From: Suillus spraguei
Lineage: Eukaryota; Basidiomycota; Agaricomycetes; Boletales; Suillaceae
Assembly (NCBI GenBank): GCA_016800925.1
Contig: JABCPU010000319.1
Location: 1 to 64,000 of the forward strand
DNA: 64,000 nt
Direction of reading: 5' to 3'
Shown here: in pieces, positions 22,019 through 32,829 of the stretch
Numbering within the stretch: the stretch's first letter is position 1
Layout: each line of letters starts with the position of its first letter
Notes under the pieces: generated by a model
Told to the model about the DNA's origin: nothing
The model's database searches: none
What the model saw: only the letters and a program-made list of their open reading frames with translations
Made by a program: the position numbers and the translations under genes

Positions 22019-22933
22019 TAAAGTAAAGAATCTACTACAAGTACAACATGCTTAAATAGACCAATATGTGCGCACGGACCAAAAGAGGCGTGGGAAAGTA
22101 GGTGCATATCCAAATAAGGAAGGCAACTATAGTACAGATGCATTGAGCATATGAGTCAGAGTCATGTGACATGATATATAAGTAAGGAAACAAAGAGAGA
22201 ATGAATAGGGGCATGTACAACTGTAACAGGCGAGGTAGGGAGTCACAACAGCAAGCCAGACGAGGTAGTGGAGGATGAGGATGGAGGTCTCGTCGGGACA
22301 AGAGTAGATGGTGATGCATAGGAGGAAAAATGATAGTAGGGGCGCAAGAAGGTGTTCTTGTAACAGACATGTCCATATCTCCACTACACCATTTGACCCA
22401 CATCCATGTCCTATCCAGATTCCAGAACTCCGGACCTCTGGATATCACCTGCGCTCATCTCTGGACTTATTCCCATGCATCAGGGTCTTACTCCATTTAG
22501 TATTTATCTTTGTCTCTGGCCCTTTGTTATCTCTGATTCCGTCTTGCTAATCTGTTCCATACATACCTCATCTCTAAGCTCATATACTTATGTTCCATTG
22601 TAATTACTAATATGTTTCCACATGCTTCAGACATAGCCTTGGACTATACTTCCTAACCTTCCGACATACTACCTACAGTATATAAACTTGTAGTACAATT
22701 CCTGCAGACTTCAGTCTGATCATTGCTTAGACTTCTGCTTATTTCCTCCTGTTCATATCTCCTGTACTTTGCTTATCTGTTTATATAACTCCATTGCATT
22801 CTCACACTTGAGCTCCGGCCCTTGTAAGCCTCTGGTTCAGGCCTATGGGAATATTCCCTAGGCCAGACCTTTGACCCTTTGTTATATTATGCTTTCCAGA
22901 CTTTGTCCAACTTCTGTCTTTATCCCTGTTCAC

Positions 22934-24589
22934 TGTTACAAGAACACCTTCTTGTGCCCCTACTATCATTTTTCCTCCTATGCATTGCTGTCTACTCTTG
23001 TCCAAACGAGGCCCCCACACTCATTCTCTGCTACCTCATCTGGCTTGCCCTCATCACACCCTACCTTGCCTATGCCCGCCTCCTTCATCGCCATTGCTAA
23101 GCACTCACCCCTCACGCACACGTCTCCTTCTTCGCACTCGCTCCCACATCTCGTACTTCATGCGTGCTCTTCATACTTCGTGCCCCTCTTTGCGCTTCAA
23201 CATGCGCTACCCCTTGGTTCACTCACACAGCCCGTTGGTTCTTGGACTACAATTGGTGTCATATTTCCTTTTATCTTTTCCTTTGCATTTTCCTTCATGA
23301 CTTGTGTGTCACCTCATTGGCTCATACCCTTTATACCTTCGGCTCTGCACTGATGACTCCTTTTCGCACATGTGTTAAGACCGTACTCAAGGGGAGAGGG
23401 ATCTGAAGGGCTTTGGCCTCAGTTCATGCACTGTGCCCCTTTCTCGAGTAATGCCCCTTATTTCAGGGAGGAGTTTATTGGTCCGAAGACCCGGAAGGAG
23501 TTGCGTGACGGATCCGGGTGTCCGAAGGTATTGGATATGATATGTCCAAAGGTTGTTCGGAACGTAAGAAGAGGACAGAGATTAAGGCTAGCTTCAGAAC
23601 GAGTTCCTAACTAGAAACTAACGGAGGTAGACTATCCGAAGATAGAGTCGGAGATATAGACTATAGGAATCAATCCTAAGTCTCGGAAGGTGACTTAAAG
23701 TGGAGAGTGGCTTAAGTCCGGAGGAAACAGAATGAGTAGAATCTAAGATGATATTCGAACTAAGGTTCTATGGAGATTTACAAGTGGTTTATATACTGTA
23801 AGTATCTAAGACGGATAATCAGCAAGTCCGGGACCGAGGGCTATGTACGAAGTGTAACAGAAGTCTATTAGTTAATGCACAGCGGATCAGTAAGCATGAA
23901 TCGGAAATGAACACAGGAAACGGATCAGTAACACAGGATGGAAATATAAACAGCCGGAATACCAGAAACAGGAGGAATGATGAAAGGAGATAGACGCAGA
24001 TATACACAAGGGAGTTAAGGTGCGAGAAGTGAGCACATTCGGATGGGTGGTCCGGACAGGATCTGTGGACCGGACGGATATGGAATAGATCGGATCTGAT
24101 CGGATATGGTCGGATCTGAGATTAGAAGTATGGTTTATGACAACATGTGTGCTTTCATTGGTTCATACACCTCTGACTCATTTGCGAGCATGTGTTCTTC
24201 TATTGGCTATCTGACTTCATACTTAATCTAGCAATACTTACATATTCGTGCTCCGCTTCAATCTTATGTATAAATACGCGCAGATAGCATTTGTACTTCT
24301 TTAACTTGAATTGACTTGATCTTCAACCCTGAACTTCCTTTCAATAAGCTTCAATAAGCTTATTGTCTATACTTCAACTTCTTAGAAGCTCATTGCTTCT
24401 AAGTCTATGCATCATCATAGAACCCATCACTGAGACATGGTTGTGAGACAGCACATCATGCCCACCTCCAACCCGATGCCACTAGCGCACTCCATGCTAG
24501 GCGACCGATATGCACGGGCCACCGCTCTTTATAGAGCACCCATCACAGACACCACTCAAGTTCCTTAGCACCTGGCTAGGTCGCTAACA
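22934..24589 (+). repeat. Solo LTR3b, interrupted by LTR2b
   Basis: The pieces are 22934-23372 and 24148-24589 (about 881 bp). It runs TGTTACAAGAACACC to GTCGCTAACA. GTTCAC flanks both sides (22928-22933 and 24590-24595), apparently a 6-bp duplication where other copies show 5 bp. The uninterrupted target is visible in the LTR5 relative near 44990. It is inserted in LTR5 copy 1. Confidence 0.9.
23373..24142 (-). repeat. Solo LTR2b
   Basis: 770 bp, TGTTAAGACCG to TTTATGACA on the plus strand. Perfect 5-bp TSD ACATG (23368-23372 and 24143-24147). Inserted in LTR3b. Confidence 0.95.
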
Positions 24590-25116
24590 GTTCACCTCTG
24601 GCTCTACCTATGGTAGTCTTCCTCTGTTTTTTCTACTCTGGACTTCATCCATAGTAGCCTGTACCCTCCTTACATAATCTCCAGACCTACTCCTCTGTAG
24701 TAGGGCAACACTTCCCTCTAGATCCATGGAGCTCCGCTCCTCTGGACCTCCTATCTCTGGACCTCTGGACCTGTCCTATTCTGCCCTGGACCTTGTCTGG
24801 CAGTCCATCCTCCATCCATTCTACTTGGGACTTGTTCCAGTAGTCTTATCTTTATTCCCTGTCCTCCAGAAATAGTTCCAGCATGTTTCCCACACTGCTC
24901 CAGAAGTCCATCAATGCTCTATTGAGTGATCCAGCCCTAGAGTTCATCCAGAGTTCCCCTCCAGACTTATCTGGAACTCCCCCTCAGACTTCATATGAAA
25001 TCAGGGGCACAGCACACGAGCTGAGGCCAAGCCCCTGTGAATATAGTTATGACCCTCCAGGACAACCCATGGGAAACCAGGCTTCTGAGCAGCTCACAGT
25101 TTTCTGTGTTGTTACA

Positions 25117-25480
25117 ATGGCACACATCAGCTCTTCTCTTCTCTGCCAAACTTGGCAGCCCATCAGCAAGCTTCCCCCAAGCATCAATCCCTTGGATGGT
25201 GTCTACTGCAGCTTCCCTGTTCACATCATCAGCATGAAAAATCTCAGGGATGTTAGCGCCATAATCTTCATAAAAAATTTCAGGGTCTTCTGCACGAATG
25301 AAGTTGTGCAAGGCACACAAAGCCAGAGGTATGAGGGCCTGAATCTCCATACTGTATTCTGGGGGTATCTGCAATATGCACCACTGGTGCTTCATCACCC
25401 CAAATATGTGTTCAATCACATTTTGCAGGGAAGAATGTCAAAGATTGAAGAGTTCCTTGGCATTTTGTGGGCTTGAACAC
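25117..25480 (-). pseudogene. PIF/Harbinger (HARBI1-like) transposase relic, C-terminal part
   Basis: On the minus strand NAKELFNL, HSSLQNVIEHIFGVMKHQW, LQIPPEYSMEIQ and CALHNFIRAEDPEIF form the typical C-terminal end of DDE_Tnp_4/HARBI1 transposases. TGA at 25438-25440 replaces the Arg expected in NLRHSS. The frame goes on to AEKRRADVCH, where LTR5 inserted; the last residues are at 4253-4308. The catalytic DDE core, the N-terminal part and any Myb-like partner gene are missing. The domain ends abruptly near 25480, next to sequence that looks unrelated. Confidence 0.85.
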
Positions 25481-26042
25481 CTGTCAGTAGCTAGAATAAA
25501 TTGATTTGTGAAGTATGTATGTGGCTATTATTTATTTATTTGTTCTTTCTCAAAATGTCGCTGCTGTCAACCTTTTTGCAAACAGCTGTAGATAAGCCAC
25601 TCAAAGTCAAATAAGGAATCTTGGATTTTGCTGATAGGCTGACACTACGTCATCAACGTGCGAAGATTTTACGTGTCATTTGCGTCTGATAAAACCGTTC
25701 TCACAACTCGTGTGGACATCGCAACCGCTTCCCTCAGCGCTCAGCAACGCATACTACACTAACCTAGGCAATGTATTCATGATGGGTGGCATCTCTATGG
25801 AAATGAACATAAGGTAAGTCAATGAATGTTTGAACCACTAGCAACTAGGCGAATCGTGTTGAAATTCCTGCCACCTGCCAGAATCAAAAGCAAACCATCT
25901 CTTACCACATTTTATCGAGAGGTCCAATTTTTGCACTCAGGATGTGATTCGGATCGGAACTATCTTATCATTGCTTTTTCGAGGGGAACGTTTCAATAGG
26001 GTACGTGCCACGGTCATCGCGTTCGCTGGCACATAACTTGAA
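25481..26042. other. Intergenic stretch upstream of protease 1
   Basis: No gene was recognised. From about 25865 to 25990 the sequence resembles the upstream regions of the protease paralogs at 29562 and 56590 (AATCAAAAGCAAACCATCTC and following), so promoter-proximal DNA is shared by all three. Confidence 0.6.
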
Positions 26043-26049
26043 GTATATA
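26043..26049 (+). promoter_or_regulatory. TATA box of aspartic protease 1
   Basis: TATATAA lies about 48 bp before the ATG at 26091. The paralogs have CATATATAG at the matching place. Confidence 0.5.
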
Positions 26050-26090
26050 ATGTGCTACTGAGTATGATATTACTTCCACTGCAGCAAGCC

Positions 26091-27570
26091 ATGTTCCTCT
26101 CTGCATCGTTGTTGACACCTCTCCTCGCTTTGTTAATCACGGGATCGCCCGTTGAAGTTCGCAATTCCCCCATCATCCTCCCCCATACCAGGAGACTGGA
26201 CTTGTCCAATGGTACTATCGACCTCGTGCAACACGAAAAATCTCGTGTGACGGCCTTCAGGGATTACAATACGCATGGCCGACGTGCTGAGAGGATTCCT
26301 ATGCGATTAGCCGATTTGAACAGATACACCGTAGCACTTGATGTTGGCAGCCCCCCCACAACTTGTTAGTTCAACACAGAGAAAACATGCAGCTGCTAAT
26401 GTATTGAAGATAACTTGGTTGTCGACACCGGTAGTGCGGTCACATGGATTGGCGGCCGCACTCCATACGACGAAACCGGCGCCAACACTGGACAGTTTGT
26501 AAAGGAAAACTACGGTGGTGGGTGGTTTCCTGCAACCTCCTTCTCTGGTATGACATTCAACAATATCATAAGTTGAGAATACCTACGATTATCTATAGGA
26601 ACTATCTTCATCGATACCGTCACTCTCGGTGGTGAGCTCACCATCCCCGACTACGAACTCGCTGTTGCTTCTAGAACGAGGAACTTCAGATATGACGGTA
26701 TCCTTGGCATCGGGCCTCGAGATTTGACAGTCGACACCCTGAGAGATAAACCTGGCACATACCCGACCTTTACTGAGTGCCTGGTTAACGCACGCGCCAT
26801 TGGTCACAATCTTGTTGGTATCATTTTCCAGCCCATCACTGGGGATCCAGACACTGATGTCGGAGAGCTCACCTTTGGTGAAATTGACCATACCAAGTGC
26901 ACTGATGACATTGTATACACGTAAGCTACCTCAGCTCCTAGATCAATCGAGACTCTTAGCAATTATGTTGTTTCAGTCCTATCACCGACGACCCCTACTC
27001 ATCGAGGTTCTGGGGTATCAAACAGAGCATCACTTACGGCGACACGGAAATCTTGGACGAATTTTCTGGTATCACCGATACTGGCAGCCGCTATATTTCC
27101 CTTGCCTCCGGTGTGTATTTAGAGTGCGGCGAGTAATAATGGTCTAATCAGCGTTCGATAGATGCCTATGGCAGGTACAAGGCTGCAACCGGCGCTACTT
27201 TCGATCAGCCGACTGGTCTTCTCCGTATTACCACTGACCAGTACAATGATCTACGGGAGTTGAAATTCCATATTAACAACGTATGTCAATTCTGTCAGCC
27301 CTCACACCCCTTGTTCACCATTTTGCACAGCATATCTTCGGTCTCATTCCTAACGCCCAAATATGGCCTCGTTCTCTCAACCAGAGGCTTGATGGTGGTG
27401 AGGAGGACGGCATATATCTCATCATTGACAGCCTGGACACGGAAACTGGCGCGGGGTGTGACTTTGTTCTTGGCTACACATTTATGCAGCGCTTCTACAC
27501 TGTGTTAGATGGCGACAACCACAGGGTCGGTTTTGCCCCAACTTCGTTCACTCCTGCCACCACCAACTAA
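26091..27570 (+). CDS. Secreted A1 aspartic protease (polyporopepsin-like), six exons
   Basis: Exons: 26091-26364, 26410-26547, 26599-26920, 26977-27110, 27162-27280, 27331-27570, all with GT-AG introns of 45-56 nt and matching phases. The product is 408 aa. The N-terminus (MFLSASLLTPLLALLITGSP) is a signal peptide, followed by a propeptide. The catalytic motifs are VVDTGSAVTW (exon 2) and ITDTGSRYISL (exon 4), so both Asp are present. The C-terminal part (PNAQIWPRSLN, FVLGYTFMQRFYTVLD) is typical of basidiomycete polyporopepsins. Predicted to be an extracellular acid endopeptidase. The start is the first ATG after the TATA box and gives a clean signal peptide. It is the only one of the three paralogs here with both DTGS motifs. 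Confidence 0.93.
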
Positions 27571-27829
27571 TATGGAATCGCCAAAATATACAAGGGATCA
27601 TCTTTCCGACGCACAGCAGCATACAGATTTGTACGGATGGTTGACTCGTAGCGTAGGTAAAGTCATCGACGGTATTGTTGGAAGCCGAGACATCCGAGAC
27701 GATGAGGGCCCAAGAATCCGAGACAGGGGGGGGAATAAAGACAGGGGGGGATAGTGAGGAGGTCCGAGCGCAAGCCAAAAAGGGACGCAGACGGGCGACG
27801 GACGACGTCGGCTCGTGTCCTGCAATATC
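27571..27829. other. Spacer after protease 1
   Basis: The first 40 bp resemble the 3' flank of the paralogs (TATGGAATYGCCAAARTATAC). The rest is G/C-rich with no recognised gene. Confidence 0.5.
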
Positions 27830-28114
27830 TCAATGTTTCTCTATTACGAGGCCTAAGATATACCCGCCTCCGTGTTTCAAGAGCAGATAGTTCTGCATGC
27901 GATCAGACCATACGTTCCAGTTGTTCTTGCTTCGGTCAAGGATTTCTATCTTGTCTAAGTCAGTTTGACTAAGCGTGATGGCCGAGACAGTCGCATGTAT
28001 GGAGGACATTGTAGTGATAGTGGGGATTACGGGATTGGTGCTTGTGCTTGGAGGGCTGAGCGTTGTGCTCTTGGTTCCGGAGCTCTTAGAGCGGGTATGC
28101 GTAGAGGGTGCCAT
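27830..28114 (-). pseudogene. Ty1/copia gag N-terminal fragment
   Basis: A 94-codon minus-strand frame starts MAPSTHTRSKSSG and contains KIEILDRSKNNWNVWSDRMQ and YLLLKHGGGYILG, the usual N-terminus of agaricomycete copia Gag (UBN2-like) proteins. It stops after VIEKH, and the rest of gag and pol is missing. An LTR-like segment and a primer-binding site lie upstream at 28342-28497. Confidence 0.75.
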
Positions 28115-28341
28115 GAATATGAGGGAGAGGATGAAGGAGCAACCTGTAGTTCGCGGGTATATATATACGTGAGCTCGGCGGGTTGATGCTTCTCGCCTAA
28201 AGAAGAAGTAGCGTCTGGAAGGTTTTGATAAACGTCGATGACGAATTTGATCAGATCCGGAGGTTTGTTTGTCCGGCGGGGTCGTTCCTAATTGACCCGC
28301 TGCAGTCTAGACGGTTCCGCTCCTCGTTTACGAGTCAGCAG

Positions 28342-28353
28342 GGGCTCATAACC
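28342..28353 (-). promoter_or_regulatory. Copia-type primer-binding site (initiator tRNA-Met anticodon region)
   Basis: In element sense GGTTATGAGCCC. Its complement contains the CAU anticodon in the context GGGCUCAUAACC of initiator tRNA-Met. Drosophila copia is known to use such an internal half-tRNA primer. The same 12-mer occurs at 34142-34153. Confidence 0.65.
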
Positions 28354-28356
28354 TAT

Positions 28357-28497
28357 TTATACTAGACACAGCGTTAGTCCTCAGTCAGACTGAGGGAAGG
28401 GAACGATACTAGTGGGTATATATGTCACGATGTGTATGTTGGTTTGTATTATAACCGTTCAACTCCGCCTATTGCGTCGGCGTGCATAGCACTAACA
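28357..28497 (-). repeat. Putative short 5' LTR of the copia fragment
   Basis: It starts TGTTAGTGCTATG at 28497 on the minus strand and ends just before the primer-binding site. About 140 bp. The inner end lacks a clean CA, and no matching 3' LTR was found. Confidence 0.4.
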
Positions 28498-28797
28498 ATA
28501 TGGTGTTCTCAACCATCTGAATACACTCTGCTTGTTTGAAGGTGAGTTTGTTTAAATATTTCGCCAAGTCCATCTTCCACTCAAACACACATCAGACGAG
28601 AGTAGCTCCGCCATTAACCTAGAGTTGCATTCGCATTCGACCTTCGGAGCGACGAAGCCAGGCCCTGTAGTAAGCTGTTCTTGTCTTTTGGCTCGCTTAC
28701 CCGACGCCGATGATGCTCTGATCGAGTCCCGCTCTCAGGCAGTGCGTTTCTCGTCTGTTGGCTCACTTACAGTCTCTTCCATCTGGAGTGGGTCTCT
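28498..28797. other. Spacer with no recognised gene
   Basis: About 300 bp between the copia LTR and the segmental duplication. No coding or repeat signal was recognised. Confidence 0.4.
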
Positions 28798-28827
28798 TGG
28801 CAGTGTGCTTGCTTTAGAGCGGAGATG

Positions 28828-29216
28828 CTGAGTGGGAGTGTGCCGTGTCTGAGATATCGGGGTAGGTTCTCTCGTTCGTTATTGTTCATTCTACTCATGG
28901 CTGCCAATTTTGCCTCCTTGTCAGCCGTCTCATTTCCGTGAATTCCTTCATGTCCTGGAGACCATCATAAGGTAACTTCGAAGTCCGGGTATCGTCTGGC
29001 CAACGATTTCATTTCCCGTGTTCTTGTCTTTTGGCTCGCTTGCCCGATGTTGGCTGCTTGTCACAGTCTCTCGCTGTCCAACGAGGAAGTGCGTGATTTC
29101 AATGCTGGTGGTGCTTTGGCGACGACCCATTCTCATACGGTGTGTAACTTATGTTGTCTGTTGAAATGTTCACCGTTTCTTTTGACCTTGACAACGCCAG
29201 AATGGGTTTCTCTGTG
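28828..29216 (-). pseudogene. RNase H domain relic, probably from a LINE (non-LTR) element
   Basis: On the minus strand the sequence encodes LARRYPDFEVTLWWSPGHEG, then IHGNETADKEAKLAAMS. This WVPGH..I.GNE.AD..AK motif is the C-terminal part of RNase HI as found in Tad/I-type LINE ORF2 proteins and related fungal proteins. No reverse transcriptase is nearby. A second copy lies at 55590-55965. Confidence 0.65.
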
Positions 29217-29771
29217 ACGGCCCAACCCAACCAAGTCAAGTTTCGCCCTCACACGGTATGTGATGTCATCTTCCCAGGTGAATAGCTCAATCAAACTTTT
29301 CTCATTGCCTCGTCAGAAAGTGCGTGTTTCCATATCACACATATGTTATGTGGCACGCACTTCCTGTCTTCTAGAAAGTTGAAATGGGAGTCGTACATCG
29401 TGGTGGTGAGAGGCAGGGAACGAGAGAAGCAACGACTGAAAGCGTCCGGGAGTGGGCAGATCCATAAGAGAGCATATAGTCATATATGCTGACGCATCGA
29501 CTATTTGTCAGGTATCAATTACATAAGTCAGTCAGTGTGTTGACTGACACTGAGATTTAGAAATTGAACATGCCAGGATCAAAAGCAAACCATCTCTTGC
29601 CACATTTTATCGGTAAATCAAATCCATGCACTCGGGATGACTCCCATCGCAACTATCTTGTCATCACTTTTTCGAGGGGGACTGATGTGGCTAAGGTGCT
29701 CAACATTGCCCTCGCGTTTGCTATCACATATATAGTGGGCCACCGAGTATGATATGACTTTCCAGTGAGTC
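29217..29771. other. Spacer and upstream region of protease paralog 2
   Basis: No gene was recognised. The last 210 bp match the upstream region of paralog 3 and, more weakly, protease 1. TATA-like CATATATAG lies near 29728. Confidence 0.5.
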
Positions 29772-31220
29772 ATGTTCTCTGTTGCATCCTTCCTAGCACT
29801 CCTGGCTTTGCCAGTCATGGGATCTCCCGTTGAAGTTCGCAATTCCCCCATCACGCTCCCCATGACCAGGAGGCTAGCATTCTCCAATGTTAGTGACCTC
29901 TTGCGGCATGACGAAGCTCTCATTGCGGCCTTGACGGAATACAACGCGCATGGCCGACGTGATTCTGTTCCGTTGAAAAACTTTCATTGGGGCTACACCG
30001 TATCAGTTGGCATTGGCAATCCCACCATAATCTGTAAGTTCAACACTGAGAAAACATGCGGCTGCTAATGCATTATTGAAGACGACTTGATTGTCGACAG
30101 CGCTAGCGCGATCACATGGGTTGGCGGCCACACTCAGTACGTGAGCAGCACCGGCACCAACATTGGAGTGCCTATGGGGGGCACTTATCAGTATGGCTCC
30201 TTCCAAGGTATGGCATACAACAATATCACAAGTTGAAAATACCTACGATTAGTATCTATAGGAACTTTATTCGAAGATTCAATGACTTTCGGTACTGATG
30301 AGCTCTCCATCGACCGGATGCGATTCGGTGTTGCTTCTACTTCGCAGGGCTTCACTTTTGACGGTGTCCTTGGCATCGGGCCTAGAGGCTTGACACGTGG
30401 CACACTCCCGACTGTCGCTGACTACCTGGTTCAACGACACGCCATTCGTGAGCCCATTATTGGTATCTTTTTCCAGCCCATCGGTGTAGGTGCAGCCCTG
30501 ATTGGCGATGGAGAGATTTCCTTTGGTGGAGCCAACCGTCAGAGGTACACTGGCGCAGTTCATTACACGTAAGGCACCTTAGCCTCTGGATCAATCCAGA
30601 CTGATGGTAATTGTTTTGTTCCAGTGATATCACCGACATCCCCCCCTCATCGCAGTACTGGGGTATCAATCAGGGGATCACCTACGGAGATACACCTATC
30701 TTGGACTACACCGCTGGCATCGTGAATTGTGGTTACACCTTTCTTTACATCGCCTCTGGTGTGTATTTGGAGTGCAACGAGTAATAATGGTCTCATCAGC
30801 GTTCGATAGATGCCTTTGAAAGGTACCAGGCTGCAACCGGCGGTACCATGAATGCGGCGAATGGTCTTCTCCAGATTTCCCTTAACCAGTACCTTCACCT
30901 ACGTAACTTGTACTTTCATATTGGCCGGGTACGTCAATTCTGTCGGACCTCACATCCCTTGTTAACCATTTGCACAGCTCAACTACATATTCGTCCCTAA
31001 TGCGCAAATATGGCCTCGTTCTCTCAACTACAGGCTTGATGGTGGCGGTGACGATGATATATTTCTCGTCGTTAAAGGCCTTGAATTTGCCACTGGCTCA
31101 GGGCTTGACTTTATTAATGGCTACGTATTCCTCCAGCGCTTCTACGTTGTGTTCGATGGCAGCATCAGGCCCCGCGTCGGTTTTGCCCGAACCCCGTACT
31201 CTCGTGACGAGAGCAACTAA
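29772..31220 (+). CDS. Aspartic-protease-like protein with altered active sites, paralog 2
   Basis: Exons: 29772-30033, 30082-30207, 30262-30568, 30625-30758, 30810-30928, 30978-31220; 396 aa. Exon phases match protease 1, and exons 4 and 5 have the same lengths. The signal peptide is MFSVASFLALLALPVMG. At the first active site the sequence is LIVDSASAITW instead of VVDTGSAVTW. At the second it is GIVNCGYTFLY instead of GITDTGSRYIS, so the second catalytic Asp is Asn. The frame and all splice sites are intact. It is therefore likely a secreted non-catalytic homolog, or a very young pseudogene; the sequence cannot tell which. The C-terminal half remains conserved (PNAQIWPRSLN, FINGYVFLQRFYVVFD). 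Confidence 0.88.
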
Positions 31221-31949
31221 TATGGAATTGCCAAAGTATACGAAGCATCGTTTTGCAGACATCACTGAATGGAAGGTAGCAGCCGATATAGTCATATTGA
31301 TACATCCTATAAGCCAGAAACCCTGCATCATCCAGGCAGGTTATCTATACTGCTAGGATCTATCATTCCTGTATAGATACATGATCTGCCATATGGCCCA
31401 TATCTAGAATATTTTTGAACCTCAGCTGTGCATATATTATCCCCACGCATTTCTGGCTACCTACTGCGGGAAGTTCTCCACACAATGCTGTCACACTTCA
31501 ATGCTTCGCATTTTTGGCCACCTACTGTGGGAATTTCCCCACAACAGGTTGTGCGTGAACTTGAGAAGATTCAAAGTTATTACTGATAACAAGGACACCC
31601 CTTTGGTCGGTGCCATCTAAACACAATGATAAGTATGTACTACGCATTGATGTTTATAATAGTAATTCAGGAAACACAATGTTCGCACTGTCCTGTGTCT
31701 CTTCACACTCAGCAAAGCTGTGTACAATTGACCATGACCAAATAGATCCATTCAAAGGTCGACTATGGTGCGTGCCAGCATTAACCCTTGACACCCATTA
31801 AATGTGGTTGCATATGCAGGCTGCAAGGGAAACTGTCTTCAATTCACCATCCACAAAGAAAAATTTGGATGGAACACAATGTTAGTGTGGGGAATGCAGT
31901 GGGTCTTGGATGTTGGACTTCATTGTAATGACGATGTAGAGCCACTATG
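31221..31949. other. 3' flank of paralog 2
   Basis: Non-coding by eye. It matches 58248-58971 closely, apart from a small deletion near 31310/58331. It contains a short internal near-repeat (CTGCGGGAAGTTCTCCACA and CTGTGGGAATTTCCCCACA). Confidence 0.5.
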
Positions 31950-32829
31950 TGTTACAAGAACACCTTCTTGCGCCCCTACTATCATTTTTCCTCCTATGTG
32001 TTGCCATCTACTCTTGTCCCGACGAGGCCTCCATCCTCGTCCTCTGCTACCTCATCTGGCTCGCCATTGTCACTCCTTACCTCGCCTATGCTCGCCTCCT
32101 CCATCATCGCTGAACATGCCCTCTTTGCATGCCTTCTACCTCCTTCGCGCCTATATGCACCTCTCACGCTTCAAGCGCCTCCTCTGTGCTCGTTGCATTA
32201 CTTTGCACTTCAACACGCGCACCCTCTTGGTTCATGGGAACCCCTTGTCTGCTCTCAAGGACATCTTGGTATCGTCTTATGCTTTATCCCTTTATCATTT
32301 ACCTTTCTTAACTCGTGCGTCGCCTCATTGGCTCGTACCATTTATACCTTCGGCTCCACACTTATGACTCCTTCGTGCACATGCGCATTCTCATTGGTTG
32401 ATATGCCTCTGACTCGTTTACGAGCATGCATCCTCTTATTGGCTATCTGACTTCATACTTAATTCAGCAATACTTATATATTTGTGCTCCGCTTCAACCT
32501 TACATATAAATACACGCAGATAGCCTTTGTACTTCTTTAACTTGAATCTACTTGATCTTCGACCCTGAACTTCCTTTTGATAAGCTTTTGATAAGCTCAT
32601 TGTCACTATTCAAACTTCATAGAAGCTCATCGCTTCTACGTATTTGATCATTGTCAAGAACCTCGTCTCTGTGATGTAGGTTGTGAGACAGCACATAGCA
32701 CCCACCTCCGACCAATGCAAACTAGCACACTCCACGCTAGGAGACCAATATGCATGGGCCGCTGCTCTTGATAGAGTGCCTGTCGCAGACACCACTCAAG
32801 TTCCTTAGCGCCTGGCTAGGTTGCTAACA
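31950..32829 (+). repeat. LTR3c at a chimeric junction
   Basis: 880 bp, TGTTACAAGAACACC to GTTGCTAACA, with TATA-like CATATAAATA near 32503. The left flank (CTATG) and right flank (ACTAG) do not form a TSD. The left side is the protease segmental duplication; the right side is copia protease coding sequence. The missing continuation of the left flank can be seen at 58972. Confidence 0.9.

Larger units (their letters stand above)
6172..22228 (-). mobile_element. Ty3/gypsy element B, full length, minus strand, itself interrupted
   Basis: Both LTRs are present: 3' LTR at 6172-6647; 5' LTR split into 14107-14377 and 22024-22228 by element C. The order in element sense is 5' LTR, primer-binding site, gag, pol, ORF3, polypurine tract, 3' LTR. 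TSDs are GGCAA (6167-6171) and GGCGA (22229-22233), differing by a CpG transition. A solo LTR2 (10666-11435) lies in its RT domain. With C (7646 bp including one TSD) and LTR2a (775 bp) subtracted, the element is about 7.6 kb, matching C. gag and ORF3 are open. pol is broken. Confidence 0.95.
4459..22365 (-). repeat. LTR3a, second layer of the nested stack
   Basis: The pieces are 4459-5081, 6040-6171 and 22234-22365. Read on the plus strand it starts TGTTAGCAACC and ends TTCTTGTAACA, so the element sense is minus. A perfect 5-bp TSD, GACAT, flanks the whole structure (4454-4458 and 22366-22370). The piece order matches LTR3c at 31950-32829 read in reverse. Inserted within it are LTR4a (5082-6035) and gypsy element B (6172-22228). 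Confidence 0.88.
4309..25116 (+). repeat. LTR5 copy 1, outermost layer of the nested stack
   Basis: The LTR sequence proper is in three pieces: 4309-4458, 22371-22933 and 24596-25116, about 1.2 kb in total. It starts TGTCATATCCC and ends GTTGTTACA. Flanks are ACGGC (4304-4308) and ATGGC (25117-25121), a 5-bp TSD with one CpG transition, inside a Harbinger transposase reading frame. It aligns piece by piece with the copy at 44273-45632. The interrupting sequences are LTR3a with everything inside it (4459-22365) and LTR3b (22934-24589). The TATA-like AGTATATAAAC near 22679 suggests plus-strand sense. Confidence 0.85.
28798..31949. repeat. Segmental duplication, copy 1
   Basis: It is nearly identical to 55561-58971 over about 3.1 kb. 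It starts GGCAGTGTGCTTGC and ends at ...GAGCCACTATG, where LTR3c begins. It holds an RNase H relic, a spacer and a protease paralog with its 5' and 3' flanks. About 310 bp present in copy 2 (56229-56536) are absent here. Confidence 0.9.

Noticed and set aside
23373..24142. LTR2 as a DNA transposon
   Set aside because: TG/CA ends, 5-bp duplications, a TATA box and lack of inverted repeats longer than a few bases fit a solo LTR.
24883..25476. 197-codon plus-strand ORF
   Set aside because: It lies over LTR5 and the opposite strand of the Harbinger relic; its sequence has no coding character of its own.
28625..28831. Possible small gene before the segmental duplication
   Set aside because: No splice signals, family or conservation could be seen.
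31804..32450. 187- and 167-codon ORFs
   Set aside because: They lie in LTR3c; low-complexity His/Ser/Pro-rich translations in two frames at once, as expected for a non-coding LTR.
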